Shown: positions 54,412-63,194, counted from the first letter of the stretch. The stretch: 64,000 nt of DNA from Lysinibacillus capsici (GCF_003367505.1 NZ_PXXX01000011.1:1-64000), one strand, 5' to 3'. Notes: generated by a model not told the origin, from the sequence alone. A program made the numbers and translations.

Positions 54412-55269
54412 ATGAAAAGAAAATGGTTGTTAGTAATGATCTCTATCATGACGGCAATTGTGCTAGCTGCATGTGGCACAAGTGACAAAAAAGAGGGCGG
54501 TTCAAGTGATGCTGGAACTGACAAAGAAGAAGGTGGCGGTGAATTCCGAATTGGAATGGAGGCTGGCTACCCACCGTTCAACTGGACACAGCAAGACGAT
54601 GCAAATGGCGCAGTGAAAATTGCGGATAATGCAGAGTACGCAGGTGGCTATGATGTACAAATGGCAAAGAAAATCGCTGAAGGTCTAGGCAAAGAGTTAG
54701 TCATTGTTAAAATGGAGTGGGACGGTTTAGTTCCAGCGCTACAATCAAACAAAATTGATGCAATTATTGCAGGTATGTCACCAACAGAAGAACGTAAGAA
54801 AACAATTGATTTTACAGAAAACTATTATACTTCTGATTTTGTTATGGTTATTAAAAAAGGTAGCAAATATGAAGGCGCAAAATCGATTCAAGACTTCTCA
54901 GGTGCTAAAATTACATCACAATTAAATACATCAAACTACACAGTTATCGATCAAATTAAAGGCGTAGAAAAGCAAACAGCAATGGAGAGCTTCCCAGCAA
55001 TGCGTGTGGCGTTAGAAGCAGGTAAAATTGATGGCTATGTAGCTGAACGTCCAGAGGGCATTTCCGCTTCTGCTGCCAACGATAAATTCACCTATGTAGC
55101 ATTTGAAGAAGGCTTTGATACAGACCTATCAAATACTTCAATTGCTGTAGGCTTACGTAAAGATGACGCAAATCGTGAAAAAATCAATGAAATCCTAAAA
55201 GGCATTTCAGAAGATGATCGTCAAGCGATTATGGAAGAAGCTATTTCTCAACAACCCGCAGCACAATAA
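54412..55269 (+). CDS. Lysine ABC transporter substrate-binding lipoprotein
   Basis: 285 residues. Lipoprotein signal (MTAIVLAACGTS), Gly/Glu-rich linker, then an SBP family 3 domain: EFRIGMEAGYPPFNW, VEWDG-like KMEWDGLVPALQSNKIDAII, TEERKKTIDFTENYY. It captures the amino acid at the outer face. Lysine is the inferred substrate because the operon is under a lysine riboswitch. First of three genes. Confidence 0.92.
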   Translation: MKRKWLLVMISIMTAIVLAACGTSDKKEGGSSDAGTDKEEGGGEFRIGMEAGYPPFNWTQQDDANGAVKIADNAEYAGGYDVQMAKKIAEGLGKELVIVKMEWDGLVPALQSNKIDAIIAGMSPTEERKKTIDFTENYYTSDFVMVIKKGSKYEGAKSIQDFSGAKITSQLNTSNYTVIDQIKGVEKQTAMESFPAMRVALEAGKIDGYVAERPEGISASAANDKFTYVAFEEGFDTDLSNTSIAVGLRKDDANREKINEILKGISEDDRQAIMEEAISQQPAAQ

Positions 55270-55272
55270 TGA

Positions 55273-55304
55273 CATGGCACGGACTAGCAATTAGTCCGTG
55301 CATG
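55273..55304 (+). other. Intercistronic hairpin
   Basis: CATGGCACGGACTA (55273-55286) pairs with TAGTCCGTGCATG (55292-55304) with one bulged G and no T run. It follows the binding-protein gene and probably protects its 3' end, giving more binding protein than permease. Confidence 0.6.
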
Positions 55305-55439
55305 ATCATTTCATCATTATCAAAATGAGAACCTCTCTACATAATGATAATGTCCTAGCGTGACAGATCATAGAATGGTAGAAAGAGCTAGGACACAAAA
55401 GAAATAAGCGAGCAAGATGACATTGTTAGGAGGAACATC

Positions 55440-56165
55440 ATGAGTCTTGAATGGATACTTTCAATTATTGAAAACAACTGGCAAATGTTTTTACGAGGTG
55501 CGTATTATACGTTACTGATTTCGAGTATTAGTACAATTATTGGTGCATTTATCGGATTTTTCATCGGAATTATGCATACGATTCCAGTTCGTAAAAAAGG
55601 TGTGAAATTTTATAGCTTAAAGCTCATTAATTTTATGCTAACATGCTATGTTGAATTTTTCCGTGGTACACCAATGATTGTACAAGCTATGGTTGTCTAC
55701 TACGGATTAGATATCGCATTCGGTATCGATATGCACTTTATTACAGCAGGTATTTTAGTCGTTTCCCTCAATACTGGGGCATATATGGCAGAAATTGTTC
55801 GTGGCGGTATTGTATCCATTGATAATGGTCAATACGAGGCAGCATCAGCAATTGGCATGAACCACTTCCAAATTATGCTTCATGTTGTCTTACCACAAGT
55901 AGCGCGTAATGTTTTACCAGCGACAGGTAACCAATTAATCATGAATATTAAAGATACAGCCGTATTAAATGTCATTGGAGTAACGGAATTATTCTTCCAA
56001 ACAAAATCAATTTCGGGTAACAACTTCCGTTATTTCGAATCATTCTTCGTTGCATGTGTTCTTTATTTCATCATGACATTTACCGCATCTCGCATCCTTC
56101 TGTATGTTGAAAAACGTCTAGATGGTCCTGATGCCTATCAAAAAGAACAAAAAGAAGCCGTATAG
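55440..56165 (+). CDS. Lysine ABC transporter permease
   Basis: 241 residues, five membrane helices, HisM/GlnP type. It has the polar amino-acid permease pattern RGTPMIVQAMVVYYGLDIAF and the coupling EAA loop YEAASAIGMNHFQIMLHVVL. Single permease gene, so it should form a homodimer. GTTAGGAGGAACATC precedes ATG. Confidence 0.93.
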   Translation: MSLEWILSIIENNWQMFLRGAYYTLLISSISTIIGAFIGFFIGIMHTIPVRKKGVKFYSLKLINFMLTCYVEFFRGTPMIVQAMVVYYGLDIAFGIDMHFITAGILVVSLNTGAYMAEIVRGGIVSIDNGQYEAASAIGMNHFQIMLHVVLPQVARNVLPATGNQLIMNIKDTAVLNVIGVTELFFQTKSISGNNFRYFESFFVACVLYFIMTFTASRILLYVEKRLDGPDAYQKEQKEAV

Positions 56166-56177
56166 GGGGACGCACAA

Positions 56178-56909
56178 ATGGCAGTCATTAAAATCGAGCA
56201 TTTAAGTAAATCATTTGGACGTAACCAAGTGTTAAAAGATGTGAATTTCCAAGTGGAAAAAGGGGAGGTAGTTTGTTTAATTGGCTCCTCTGGCTCTGGT
56301 AAATCCACATTGCTTCGTTGCATAAATTTATTAGAAACGCCAAGTGGCGGTCAAATTATTTATAAAGGGGAAGACATCCTAGATGAAAAGCACAATATTC
56401 AAGAATATCGCACACATTTAGGCATGGTGTTCCAGCAGTTCAATTTATTTAACAACCACAATGTCATAAGTAATTGCACAGTGGGCCAAATCAAAGTGTT
56501 AAAACGTTCGAAAAAAGAAGCAGAAGAAACGGCGCTTAAATATTTGAAAATCGTTGGCATGGATCAATATGTGAATGCCAAGCCCCGTCAACTCTCAGGC
56601 GGACAAAAGCAGCGTGTGGCCATCGCTCGTGCCTTATCAATGAATCCTGATGTAATGCTATTCGATGAGCCAACATCCGCATTAGACCCAGAAATGGTGG
56701 GTGAGGTATTAAAGGTAATGCGTCAGCTAGCAAACGAGGGCAATACGATGCTCATCGTGACACATGAGATGGAATTTGCCAAAGAAGTAGCAGATCGTGT
56801 TGTCTTTATGGATAAAGGTGTAATTGTGGAAGAAGGCCCTCCAGCACAAGTATTAGTCAATCCACAACATGAACGTACGAAGGAATTTTTAAAGCGTACA
56901 TTAAAATAA
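56178..56909 (+). CDS. Lysine ABC transporter ATP-binding protein
   Basis: 243 residues, GlnQ/HisP type. Walker [11 protein letters not shown]-loop VFQQFNLF, signature LSGGQKQR, Walker B VMLFDEP, and H-loop VTHEM. Powers import with the permease encoded 12 bases upstream. GTATAGGGGGACGCACA precedes ATG. Confidence 0.95.
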   Translation: MAVIKIEHLSKSFGRNQVLKDVNFQVEKGEVVCLIGSSGSGKSTLLRCINLLETPSGGQIIYKGEDILDEKHNIQEYRTHLGMVFQQFNLFNNHNVISNCTVGQIKVLKRSKKEAEETALKYLKIVGMDQYVNAKPRQLSGGQKQRVAIARALSMNPDVMLFDEPTSALDPEMVGEVLKVMRQLANEGNTMLIVTHEMEFAKEVADRVVFMDKGVIVEEGPPAQVLVNPQHERTKEFLKRTLK

Positions 56910-56917
56910 GCACAAAA

Positions 56918-56945
56918 AAGTGAGTCCAACCTGTTGGACTCACTT
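56918..56945. terminator. Bidirectional terminator
   Basis: AAGTGAGTCCAA (56918-56929), loop CCTG, TTGGACTCACTT (56934-56945), then ATTTT. It ends the lysine operon and the convergent micro-gene. Confidence 0.88.
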
Positions 56946-57042
56946 ATTTTCTAGAATTCCATTCTGCATAAAGTACAAAGCAGATTGCGAATGCTACAGC
57001 AATGATAAAAAACCATTGCGGTACACCACCAAAACTCATCAT
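56944..57042 (-). CDS. Membrane micro-protein, 32 residues
   Basis: ATG ATG at 57042-57037 behind TTGAGGTGTT encodes MMSFGGVPQWFFIIAVAFAI, one membrane helix, and a short tail ending NSRK-TAA. The stop lies at the foot of a terminator hairpin. The ordered ribosome site, helix and terminator support a real gene of unknown role. Confidence 0.6.
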   Translation of the reverse strand: MMSFGGVPQWFFIIAVAFAICFVLYAEWNSRK

Positions 57043-57172
57043 AACACCTCAAATATTCATTTTTTTTGGATAGAATAGGTATAGTATTTCTTTTTTCTCC
57101 ACAAAAGACCAAAAATATTATAAAATAAGCAATAGACATTAGCTTTTGCTAGTAAAGAGAGGTAGAGAGAAT

Positions 57173-57370
57173 ATGTTACATTTAAAATGGAAAGATGCGC
57201 CAACATTACGAACGGTTACTTGCAAACATACAAATGCATCGAAATACTTAGTATCAAACGTATTAACAGTAGGAAAAGAGTATGAAGTGAAAAATGAAAC
57301 AGAAGAGTTCGTTTTTATCATCGACAACACAGGTAATGTCGGTGGCTACTATAAAGATTATTTTGAATAA
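57173..57370 (+). CDS. DUF6501-like small protein
   Basis: 65 residues from ATG 57173 (GAGAGGTAGAGAGAAT upstream); the longer frame from 57146 is unlikely. It begins MLHLKWKDAPTLRTVTCKHT, with NVLTVGKEYEVKNETEEF and NVGGYYKDYFE at the end, a compact beta protein that I associate with DUF6501. Function unknown. Confidence 0.72.
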   Translation: MLHLKWKDAPTLRTVTCKHTNASKYLVSNVLTVGKEYEVKNETEEFVFIIDNTGNVGGYYKDYFE

Positions 57371-57379
57371 AAACAAACA

Positions 57380-57417
57380 GGGTGGTTCAGAACATTTGCT
57401 GAGCCACCCATTTTTTT
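57380..57417. terminator. Bidirectional terminator
   Basis: GGGTGGTTCAG (57380-57390) pairs with CTGAGCCACCC (57399-57409), then T7. Confidence 0.88.
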
Positions 57418-57418
57418 G

Positions 57419-58486
57419 TTAATCTCGCTGATAGCTGCTAGCACCCGCCACATCCTGTAGCTGTTGTTTCTCTTGTTCAGTTGCGGTATGCAGGGCAAAG
57501 ACATCTTTAATTGCTGTTTGCAGCTCTTGCTGTGTTTCTTTAAACTTCGAAACTTGCTGTTCAAACGTGGGACTTGAGAAGCGATCATGAGCCCTTGATA
57601 ATCGCTCCTCTAAACGTGCATAATGATGATCCATATGCATCGATAGCATCATCGCCAGTTGGTTTTTCCAGAGCGGAATCAAGGTAACGATAGAAAACTC
57701 AATTTTTTCAGCTAATGTTTGATTGGCCTGCTGAATCATACGGATTTGAGGAGCTGTTTGCAGAGCGACTTGCTGTGATACTTGTAAATCATAAATACGT
57801 TGATCGAGTCTTTCGATTTGAGCAGCAAAGTCATTTAATTGCTGGATCGCAAGTGGCTGTTTGGTAGCTTGGACACTCGTTATTTGTGCAGGTAGCTCTA
57901 CCTCAATGGCTTGCTGCTTTTTCATTTGTCCTGCGGCAATCGCCGTTGCCAATTCCTCAAAAAATCCTCGATTATGGGCATAAAGCGCCTCTAAGTTTTC
58001 AACATCTTTTATCAGCTGAAGCTGTGCACGTTCTAGCTGAACGCCAATGCGTTCCACCTGTATACTAATACGTTCAAATTCTGTGAGTGTTTGCTTCACA
58101 TTAGGCTCGGTTTTGCCAAAGATTTTTTTGAAAAAGGTTTGCTTTTTTGGTTCCAAAGCAGTTGGATCTACTCGATCTAACGTCTGCATTAAAGAATCCA
58201 GCATTTGACCAATTTTAGTGACATCCTTTTGCTTTACTTGAGCAAGCATGCGGTCGGCAAATTGAGACAGAGCTCGCTGTGAATCTTGCCCAAGGGACAG
58301 CAATGATTCAAAATCAGTCAAATCGATTTGACTGGCATACAGTAATGCACGACTTTGTGCAAGAGGCGATAGCGTTTCATAAGTCGCCATCGCCTCGTTT
58401 TGCGGAGTTGTTTCTAAATAGGATTGGACTAGTGGAGAAAGCCCTGGTATGGTATTTAGTTGAAATGCGTGTTCGTTTGCTGTCAT
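57419..58486 (-). CDS. telA: TelA-family toxic-anion-resistance protein (YaaN-like)
   Basis: 355 residues, almost all helix, with TelA-family stretches IKFSIVTLIPLWKNQLAM-like (EFSIVTLIPLWKNQLAMMLS) and LERAQLQLIKDVENLEALYA. TelA/YaaN proteins were linked to tellurite resistance, but the general role is unknown, possibly envelope stress. It overlaps the XpaC gene by four bases, the same pairing as xpaC-yaaN in Bacillus subtilis. Confidence 0.88.
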   Translation of the reverse strand: MTANEHAFQLNTIPGLSPLVQSYLETTPQNEAMATYETLSPLAQSRALLYASQIDLTDFESLLSLGQDSQRALSQFADRMLAQVKQKDVTKIGQMLDSLMQTLDRVDPTALEPKKQTFFKKIFGKTEPNVKQTLTEFERISIQVERIGVQLERAQLQLIKDVENLEALYAHNRGFFEELATAIAAGQMKKQQAIEVELPAQITSVQATKQPLAIQQLNDFAAQIERLDQRIYDLQVSQQVALQTAPQIRMIQQANQTLAEKIEFSIVTLIPLWKNQLAMMLSMHMDHHYARLEERLSRAHDRFSSPTFEQQVSKFKETQQELQTAIKDVFALHTATEQEKQQLQDVAGASSYQRD

Positions 58487-59133
58487 TTATCATCGCCTCG
58501 CCAGTCCAATTGTTCTCTACGTCTAAGATTGGAACGATTTGCGAATTCAATCTCCATTTGCAGATGATCGATATCATTTGCAAGCGCATCCTTCAAATCA
58601 ATTTGAATTGTGTCATTCAAATCAGTTAGGGTTTCACGTGTTTTGGATAAAGTTAATTGAATTTCCTTATCCTTCACTGGCTGCTTGGAAAGCATTGTAT
58701 ATTTATCCGTTAATTCTACAGCAGAAGGTAAGTGTGCATAGAAAAATGGTTCCACATTATAAAATTTACGTGGGTCTGTCTTGACGATTTTGACGATATT
58801 TTTGGAGATACGCGTCATTTCAAGTAGTTGTTTAAACGCTGAAACAGAACGTACACGTAAATAGTTTTGACTCAATGTTTGAATATGCTTATTAGCTGTT
58901 AATACTTGTGTTTCAATGTGTTTGAATTCTTCTTTTGTGATGCCTGCTATTTGCATGACTTTCTTTTTTTGTCTATGTTTCAGCAACGCTGTACTCGTCG
59001 CATAGGAACCCGCAAACAGTAAACCACCAAGGAAGAATCCAGGATTTGCCGCAATTGCTGCGATAGAAACAGTTGTGAGCGAAATAAGAAAGCTGGCACT
59101 ATGTCTAGAGAAAAACTGTCCGACACTAAGCAT
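58483..59133 (-). CDS. xpaC: XpaC-like protein
   Basis: 216 residues from ATG 59133 (AAGGAGGATGAAACA upstream); an upstream ATG at 59190 is not supported. N-terminal membrane hairpin (SFLISLTTVSIAAIAANPGF, FLGGLLFAGSYATSTALL), then a long helical cytoplasmic part. Member of the 5-bromo-4-chloroindolyl phosphate hydrolysis family; the true role is unknown. First gene of the xpaC-telA operon. Confidence 0.87.
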   Translation of the reverse strand: MLSVGQFFSRHSASFLISLTTVSIAAIAANPGFFLGGLLFAGSYATSTALLKHRQKKKVMQIAGITKEEFKHIETQVLTANKHIQTLSQNYLRVRSVSAFKQLLEMTRISKNIVKIVKTDPRKFYNVEPFFYAHLPSAVELTDKYTMLSKQPVKDKEIQLTLSKTRETLTDLNDTIQIDLKDALANDIDHLQMEIEFANRSNLRRREQLDWRGDDK

Positions 59134-59331
59134 TGTTTCATCCTCCTTGCTTTTCAATATGTCTATCTTCTTATACGAAATAATCGACATAAAGTTTCAT
59201 TGAAAATTAATCCCTTACATAAATTTTACTGCTATTTGTGAACTTTCTCAATGATAATACATAGAATAAGTGAGTTGTTTCGATGAATAAGTCGGTTTTG
59301 TTATCCTAAGGAGCCATTCTGGCATCGGAAT

Positions 59332-59455
59332 GAGCGATTTTTTGCATCTCGGTCACTGAATAGAGGAGCGTAATTTGATTCAAGAGCGGCTTCTGCCTCA
59401 AAGCGAGCGGTTAAGTGAGATCCATGAGCGGCTCCAACTCGAAAAGGAGCGGTTT
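59332..59455. repeat. 21-bp-period repeat tract 2 (GAGCG family)
   Basis: GAGCG starts at 59332, 59366, 59384, 59405, 59426 and 59447; the last four intervals are 18-21 bases and three are exactly 21. Units read GAGCGGCTTCTGCC, GAGCGGTTAAGTGA, GAGCGGCTCCAACT. It resembles the minus strand of tract 1. It fills most of the 416-bp gap 59134-59549. Confidence 0.75.
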
Positions 59456-59549
59456 ATTTTCTAAGAAGAGCATCTTCATCCAAAATGAATGAGTCTTGTA
59501 TGAAACTTTTTCCAAATGAATTCGTAACTGATACAAAGGGGGATATAGG

Positions 59550-59762
59550 ATGACGAAAATTTTTCTGGTGTCTATTACAAAAAATAGGGATGAACCAGTA
59601 AGTGAACAGAAAGTGAAAGAAAAAGTCTTTGAGAAAAAATCAAAATTAAAAGCCTATTTAAACAAAGAAGGCTATATGAAGGAATCTAAAAATCAATATG
59701 TGAAAATCACTGATGAATCAATATTAGTTGCTGCCATTCAAAAAATAAAAATCAAAAAATGA
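59550..59762 (+). CDS. Small basic hypothetical protein, 70 residues
   Basis: MTKIFLVSITKNRDEPVSEQ, then a Lys-rich body ending AAIQKIKIKK. Strong ribosome site AAAGGGGGATATAGG and a terminator after the stop. No motif recognised. Confidence 0.65.
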   Translation: MTKIFLVSITKNRDEPVSEQKVKEKVFEKKSKLKAYLNKEGYMKESKNQYVKITDESILVAAIQKIKIKK

Positions 59763-59768
59763 CGATAG

Positions 59769-59796
59769 GTCATGTTCTTAAGAGCATGACTTTTTT
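59769..59796 (+). terminator. Intrinsic terminator
   Basis: GTCATG (59769-59774) pairs with CATGAC (59785-59790), inner TCTTAAGA, then T6. Confidence 0.8.
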
Positions 59797-59856
59797 GATT
59801 TCAATAACTAGGAGAGGAGGCATCATTCAAAGAACCCATAGCCCAGTGTCAGCTCT

Positions 59857-60123
59857 CTAGAAAAACGGCTTCCAATTTGAATCTTTTTCGTCTTTTTCGT
59901 TTGGTTTTCTTACAAACGCAATACATCGTTCTTCGCATGCACCAAATATATTAAAATTTTTCTGTGCTTGCCTTAAGGATAGCGTATTAGCTCCACCTCC
60001 AAAGTCATAATCATAAAATTGAACGCCGTCATCTTCCCAAAAACAAATTTCACATATCTCGTATGTACCTGGTGGTTTTCCTTTCATTGTCTTATATCCG
60101 CAACAAGGACAAGTAAATTTCAT
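59857..60123 (-). CDS. CPCC-family cysteine-rich protein
   Basis: 88 residues from ATG 60123 (GGGAGTGATTATA). It begins MKFTCPCCGYKTMKGKPPGT and has a second pair CEICFWEDDG, a probable four-Cys metal site of the CPCC family. Later NTLSLRQAQKNF is a conserved part of that family. Often near toxin-immunity genes, but none is seen here. Role unknown. Confidence 0.82.
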   Translation of the reverse strand: MKFTCPCCGYKTMKGKPPGTYEICEICFWEDDGVQFYDYDFGGGANTLSLRQAQKNFNIFGACEERCIAFVRKPNEKDEKDSNWKPFF

Positions 60124-60229
60124 TATAATCACTCCCAAATATTTTTCGATAATTTTATCATACTTCCTTTATGACAAAATGCAGTGTTAAGATTAAAAAT
60201 TGTTGAACCCCTCTCTAAAACAACACTAC

Positions 60230-60260
60230 AAAAAAGCCAGACATTAAACAATGTCTGACT
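60230..60260 (-). terminator. Intrinsic terminator of the acylphosphatase gene
   Basis: On the minus strand AGTCAGACATT, loop, AATGTCTGGCT, then TTTTTTG. Confidence 0.85.
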
Positions 60261-60525
60261 CCATACGTATATAGCCTTTTAAATCATCGTATAATTCTAA
60301 AGAAAATGAATTGGAATCGGCTTGGGGACTAACGCCTTTTTGTACAAAAAGGAGAAATTCATTGAGTGCCTTTTCTGAGCCCTCCACTTCCACCTCAATT
60401 TGCTCTGCGTCATTCAATCGACAGTATCCTTTTAACCCTAATTCAATAGCTTTTTGCTTGATGAAGAATCGGTAGCCTGTGCCATAGACATCACCAAAAA
60501 ATTTTATACTTGCTCGTTTGTTCAA
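60244..60525 (-). CDS. acyP: Acylphosphatase-like protein
   Basis: 93 residues with the fold's usual length. The phosphate loop GDVYGTGYRFF keeps the catalytic Arg (GYR). The catalytic Asn, normally in the VRNxxDG stretch, is absent: the segment reads GYCRLNDAEQ, with Leu in that place. Activity on acyl phosphates is therefore doubtful unless the following Asn substitutes. TTG start, seven bases after GGAGG. Downstream of the chemoreceptor on the same strand. Confidence 0.8.
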   Translation of the reverse strand: MNKRASIKFFGDVYGTGYRFFIKQKAIELGLKGYCRLNDAEQIEVEVEGSEKALNEFLLFVQKGVSPQADSNSFSLELYDDLKGYIRMESDIV

Positions 60526-60547
60526 GGGAATACCTCCTACTTAATAG

Positions 60548-60569
60548 AGGAGAGGGGCGAACCTCTCCT
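60548..60569 (-). terminator. Hairpin after the chemoreceptor gene
   Basis: AGGAGAGG (60548-60555) pairs with CCTCTCCT (60562-60569). No T run follows on the minus strand, so it may attenuate rather than stop transcription into the acylphosphatase gene. Confidence 0.45.
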
Positions 60570-60570
60570 T

Positions 60571-62298
60571 TTATTGCATGACACGTTCTTTTTCTAAATA
60601 GGCAATTAAGTTATTAATGTGATAAAGTACATGCTTAGATGCCTCATCGACTTCTTTTAGATGAACATCAGCTTGTTCGATATAACCCGCTTTATGGGCT
60701 TCAGCCGCAAGCTTCGCTGATTCATGGACGCGTAAATGATAGCCATCTAATTCATGATAGTCCTGTAAATGACCGAAACGTTCGACTGTACGAGGCGCAG
60801 TGTACCATTTGCCAAGTCGACAGTCTCTATGAGAAGAAACATCGCTTGGATCAACGTTTTCTAGGCCAAGGAACATGTTATAAATGCGCCATTTCCATAA
60901 AATATGATCCGCCTTCGATAATTGTAGTAGGGCAATAGATGAAAGCTGTACATTATTGTTAGCAATAAGATCATTACGGAAACGGTTAATTTCTTTCCCT
61001 AATAAATGAATATCGCTGGATGTATTATGACTATAATCACGAATATCTTCCTGCAAGCTTGAAATTTCAATCATTCTTGCTGAAACTTCATCAATCGCGG
61101 CTGCTTGTTCCTGGGAAATGGCAGCCGTATTTGTCACATCTAAATTAATACCCTCAATCGCTTGAACAATGGCATTTAATAATGGTAACGAATCTTTTGC
61201 TTCAACGGTTGCTTCTTTAATAATAGCTGTCGTATCGGTAATTGAGTTAGAAACATCATTCGAATAACTCTTTAAATGATGAACATTTGCGGATACTTCA
61301 CTTAGCGCAGCTACCGTGTTTTCAGCAAGCTTTCGTACTTCCTGTGCAACGACCGCAAAGCCTTTCCCATGTTCACCTGCACGCGCTGCTTCAATGGAGG
61401 CATTAAGTGCGAGTAGATTCGTTTGATCGGCGATTTGATTGATTAATGTGACAACCTGCTCAATATCATTTACCCTTTTTTGTAATTCCGAAAATGAGTC
61501 AACAATGGATGTAAAGGTCTCTTCTGTTTTAAAAATCTCCGATAGGGCATGCTCAATAGCGTTTTTACCTTTTGTAGCATGGTCAACAGATTCAGTTGTT
61601 TTCTCTGATATATGAGAAGACATGCGTGCAACCTCATTGATAGAAGCTGCAATCTGTTCTGTTGCAGCAGTAGAGGATTGAATTTCTTCATTTTGCTTAT
61701 CTAGGCTAAAAACTAAATCTTTCATGTACATAATTTTGGCATTGACATCCATTAAAGAAGATACTTCTCCTACCACATTTTCAATAATGCGTTCTGTTAA
61801 CACTTCCACTAATAATTCTTGATCGACATTGACAGCGGATTGGAATGATTTCATATATTGAAATGCTTTATTTGGCTTGATACCAAAATTGTATAAAATA
61901 TATGTAGTAATATAGAAGGCAAATTGGTTGAAGACAACAATTAATTTACCAGGCTCGTATTGATGCTTGCGGAATAGATTGAAAAATTTGACAGTTTCAT
62001 CTACATAATGATCATCACGAGTTGCTAAGAAAAACTGTGTTAAGTATTGATTAATATTTTCTTCACTAATGATTAATTGAGAGGTAGGGGATATCTCGCT
62101 TAAATAATGATGAAAAATGGCATTCATGGAAGGGGTAATGTCTTTGAGCTTTTGATAGAGTGCCTTTAAGTGCTCCTCATCTTGTGAAGTGAAATGATTG
62201 AATGCCAGTGTTTGGTAAAATCGGCCTGTTGCATGTAAATCTGTACCACGTTTGAGTAGTTCTTCTAGCTCTGCTTTAGGTCGAATACTTGAAAACAT
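60571..62298 (-). CDS. Soluble chemoreceptor: globin-like sensor, MCP signalling and CZB domains
   Basis: 575 residues, no membrane helix. Residues about 15-170 resemble the HemAT-type protoglobin sensor ([20 protein letters not shown]), with a candidate proximal His in [10 protein letters not shown]. The MCP domain (about 200-455) has the hairpin tip [20 protein letters not shown]. The C-terminal CZB zinc-binding domain (about 465-570) shows [22 protein letters not shown] and LRVHESA. It should signal to CheA in response to oxygen, heme ligands or zinc-linked oxidants. Confidence 0.9.
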   Translation of the reverse strand: MFSSIRPKAELEELLKRGTDLHATGRFYQTLAFNHFTSQDEEHLKALYQKLKDITPSMNAIFHHYLSEISPTSQLIISEENINQYLTQFFLATRDDHYVDETVKFFNLFRKHQYEPGKLIVVFNQFAFYITTYILYNFGIKPNKAFQYMKSFQSAVNVDQELLVEVLTERIIENVVGEVSSLMDVNAKIMYMKDLVFSLDKQNEEIQSSTAATEQIAASINEVARMSSHISEKTTESVDHATKGKNAIEHALSEIFKTEETFTSIVDSFSELQKRVNDIEQVVTLINQIADQTNLLALNASIEAARAGEHGKGFAVVAQEVRKLAENTVAALSEVSANVHHLKSYSNDVSNSITDTTAIIKEATVEAKDSLPLLNAIVQAIEGINLDVTNTAAISQEQAAAIDEVSARMIEISSLQEDIRDYSHNTSSDIHLLGKEINRFRNDLIANNNVQLSSIALLQLSKADHILWKWRIYNMFLGLENVDPSDVSSHRDCRLGKWYTAPRTVERFGHLQDYHELDGYHLRVHESAKLAAEAHKAGYIEQADVHLKEVDEASKHVLYHINNLIAYLEKERVMQ

Positions 62299-62421
62299 AA
62301 AAATACCTCCAAAAAGTATGTATAATAAGGTAATAATAGCATAATTCAGGTGGTTTTAATAGACATTTCAATTGTGTTTGCTAAAATGAAACTATCTTAT
62401 GACAGCAAGGAATGGGCAAAT

Positions 62422-62706
62422 ATGTATACAATTATTTACATGAAAGCGGACTATGAGCCTTGGTGGAAATTTGAAGGCTGGGAAGCTTATATTCAAACTG
62501 AAGATACATTTGACACGAAGGAGCTCTTTGAACGTGCATTACAGCAAAAATTAGCGCATTTTCGTTCCTCTTACGATAATGAGGCAACGAAAGAGGAGCA
62601 GTATTGGGCTTTTTGGTCTGAGGATGAAAGCTTTTACTGTGAGGCTTGCGATGATGATGCACAAGTATATCATGGAATAATTGCGTGTAAAATAGAAGAG
62701 AAGTAA
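62422..62706 (+). CDS. DUF1033 family protein
   Basis: 94 residues from ATG 62422 (AAGGAATGGGCAAAT upstream); the frame from 62350 has no ribosome site. MYTIIYMKADYEPWWKFEGW is the family opening, followed by an acidic helical part and EDESFYCEACDDDAQVYHGI. Function unknown. Confidence 0.82.
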   Translation: MYTIIYMKADYEPWWKFEGWEAYIQTEDTFDTKELFERALQQKLAHFRSSYDNEATKEEQYWAFWSEDESFYCEACDDDAQVYHGIIACKIEEK

Positions 62707-62745
62707 AAAAATTTTGAAAAAAAGTAAAAAAGATTTTTTCTTTAT

Positions 62746-62774
62746 TTGACAAAATTATGGATGGCAGTTATACT
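62746..62774 (+). promoter_or_regulatory. Consensus promoter of the cold-shock gene
   Basis: TTGACA (62746-62751), 17 bases, TATACT (62769-62774). The start site near 62781 leaves a leader of about 148 bases. Confidence 0.82.
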
Positions 62775-62810
62775 TAACTTAACAATTTAATTGCTTCACC
62801 GGAAACATGA

Positions 62811-62873
62811 ATTCACATATTACAAAAAGTGATCGCGTTAGTTCGGTACTCTTTGTAATATGTGAATTTTTTT
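62811..62873 (+). terminator. Terminator inside the cold-shock leader
   Basis: ATTCACATATTACAAA (62811-62826) pairs perfectly with TTTGTAATATGTGAAT (62852-62867), and T7 follows. It lies between the promoter and the gene, so full-length message requires read-through. Confidence 0.78.
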
Positions 62874-62928
62874 CAATCGCTGAAGAAATTACATATTGTT
62901 CACTTTTATTTTTTGGAGGTTTTCTTAA

Positions 62929-63129
62929 ATGAAACAAGGTACAGTAAAATGGTTTAACTCAGAAAAAGGTTTTGGATTCATCGAAGTTGAAGGTGAAAAC
63001 GACGTATTCGTACACTTCTCAGCTATCCAAGGCGAAGGTTTCAAAACTCTTGACGAAGGTCAAAAAGTGGAATTCGAAGTTGTAGATGGCAACCGCGGAC
63101 CACAAGCTGCTAACGTAACTAAACTTTAA
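62929..63129 (+). CDS. Cold-shock protein (CspB/CspD type)
   Basis: 66 residues, single OB-fold domain. RNA-binding motifs KGFGFIEV (RNP1) and VFVHFSAI (RNP2) are intact. Very close to CspB and CspD of Bacillus; which one is not decided. It binds single-stranded nucleic acid as an RNA chaperone. TTTGGAGGTTTTCTTAA precedes ATG. The leader with an internal terminator suggests regulation by transcription antitermination or temperature. Confidence 0.96.
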   Translation: MKQGTVKWFNSEKGFGFIEVEGENDVFVHFSAIQGEGFKTLDEGQKVEFEVVDGNRGPQAANVTKL

Positions 63130-63162
63130 TTCTCAGTAATTAAAATTACTTTCGTTAAACCC

Positions 63163-63194
63163 AAGACATCCTATGCAAATAGGATGTCTTTTTT
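63163..63194 (+). terminator. Intrinsic terminator
   Basis: AAGACATCCTAT (63163-63174), loop GCAA, ATAGGATGTCTT (63179-63190), then T4-6. Confidence 0.9.

Noticed and set aside
62857-62897. Antiterminator pairing AATATGTGAATTT with AAATTACATATT in the csp leader
   Set aside because: The second arm is transcribed after the T run, so it cannot prevent termination; it could only rearrange full-length RNA.
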